NCBI GenBank assembly: GCA_002786025.1
Contig: NHNW01000030.1
Location: 310,001-374,000 of the forward strand
Length of the DNA stretch: 64,000 bases
Direction: 5' to 3'
From: Zasmidium citrigriseum
Taxonomy: Eukaryota > Ascomycota > Dothideomycetes > Mycosphaerellales > Mycosphaerellaceae
Under the pieces are notes generated by a model. The model made no database searches and was not told the origin of the DNA. It saw nothing but the letters and a program-made list of their open reading frames with translations. The translations under genes were made by a program, and so were the position numbers. How positions within the stretch are numbered: position 1 is the first letter of the stretch; each line of letters begins with the position of its first letter. Below, piece after piece: positions 63,981 to 64,000 of this stretch.

Positions 63981-64000
63981 TGAGCGTTTTGTGTTGGACT

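Noticed and set aside
1..64000. tRNA, rRNA, transposon ends or telomeric repeats
   Set aside because: No convincing A/B-box pair, terminal inverted repeat or simple-sequence array was seen by eye; a covariance-model or repeat search would be decisive.

Overview
This window is nuclear DNA of a filamentous ascomycete (Pezizomycotina), most likely a Dothideomycete. The genes are split by short spliceosomal introns, mostly 42 to 65 nt, with GTRNGY-like donors and CTRAY branch sites. They encode eukaryotic or fungal proteins: CRM1, shugoshin, DASH subunit Dad2, ribosomal P1, Zn2Cys6, HET and HeLo proteins, and an NLR. There are no operons. I see no rRNA, tRNA, intact transposon or CRISPR array. 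I rebuilt exon structures by hand from reading frames, splice signals and conserved motifs. Species and chromosome position cannot be told from the sequence.

Layout. 0-10 kb is housekeeping: a 5'-partial SWIM/RING protein, then a mitosis-flavoured group (shugoshin and DAD2 divergent, then the PP1 regulator YPI1), then intronless exportin CRM1. 10-17 kb holds a peroxisomal acyl-CoA oxidase, then a divergent pair of surface genes: a repeat-containing GPI-type protein with an apparent frameshift, and a membrane-anchored aspartyl-protease-like protein without an intact active site. 17-30 kb holds a HeLo-domain protein, an SRPK-like kinase, an alpha-glucoside-type MFS permease, an ABM monooxygenase, an AFG1-type ATPase, a small membrane protein and a hexose-type MFS permease. 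30-40 kb is gene-poor at first, then has a FAR-17a/AIG1-like membrane protein, a DJ-1/PfpI protein, an arylsulfotransferase-like protein, an NCS1 nucleobase permease and a convergent Zn2Cys6 regulator.

40-47 kb has two small paralogous hydrophilic genes placed head to head, a UPF0662 gene, ribosomal protein P1 and a HET-domain gene. The HET gene is divergently paired with a 10-exon NLR (alpha/beta hydrolase, NACHT, degenerate ankyrin-like tail) at 47.9-52.5 kb. With the upstream HeLo gene, this gives the window three self/non-self or cell-death type genes.

53-61 kb looks like a metabolic island. An SDR oxidoreductase and a fumarylacetoacetate-hydrolase-family enzyme sit beside a divergent pair encoding alpha-acetolactate decarboxylase and a cytosolic, catabolic-type acetolactate synthase. 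Together these two predict pyruvate to acetolactate to acetoin, a module best known from bacteria. An NTF2-like and an ABM-like protein follow. The window ends with a DUF3405 type II membrane protein.

The strongest items for follow-up are the acetolactate synthase/decarboxylase pair, the HET/NLR pair, the HeLo protein with an amyloid-motif-like tail, the paralogous small-protein pair and the frameshifted surface protein.
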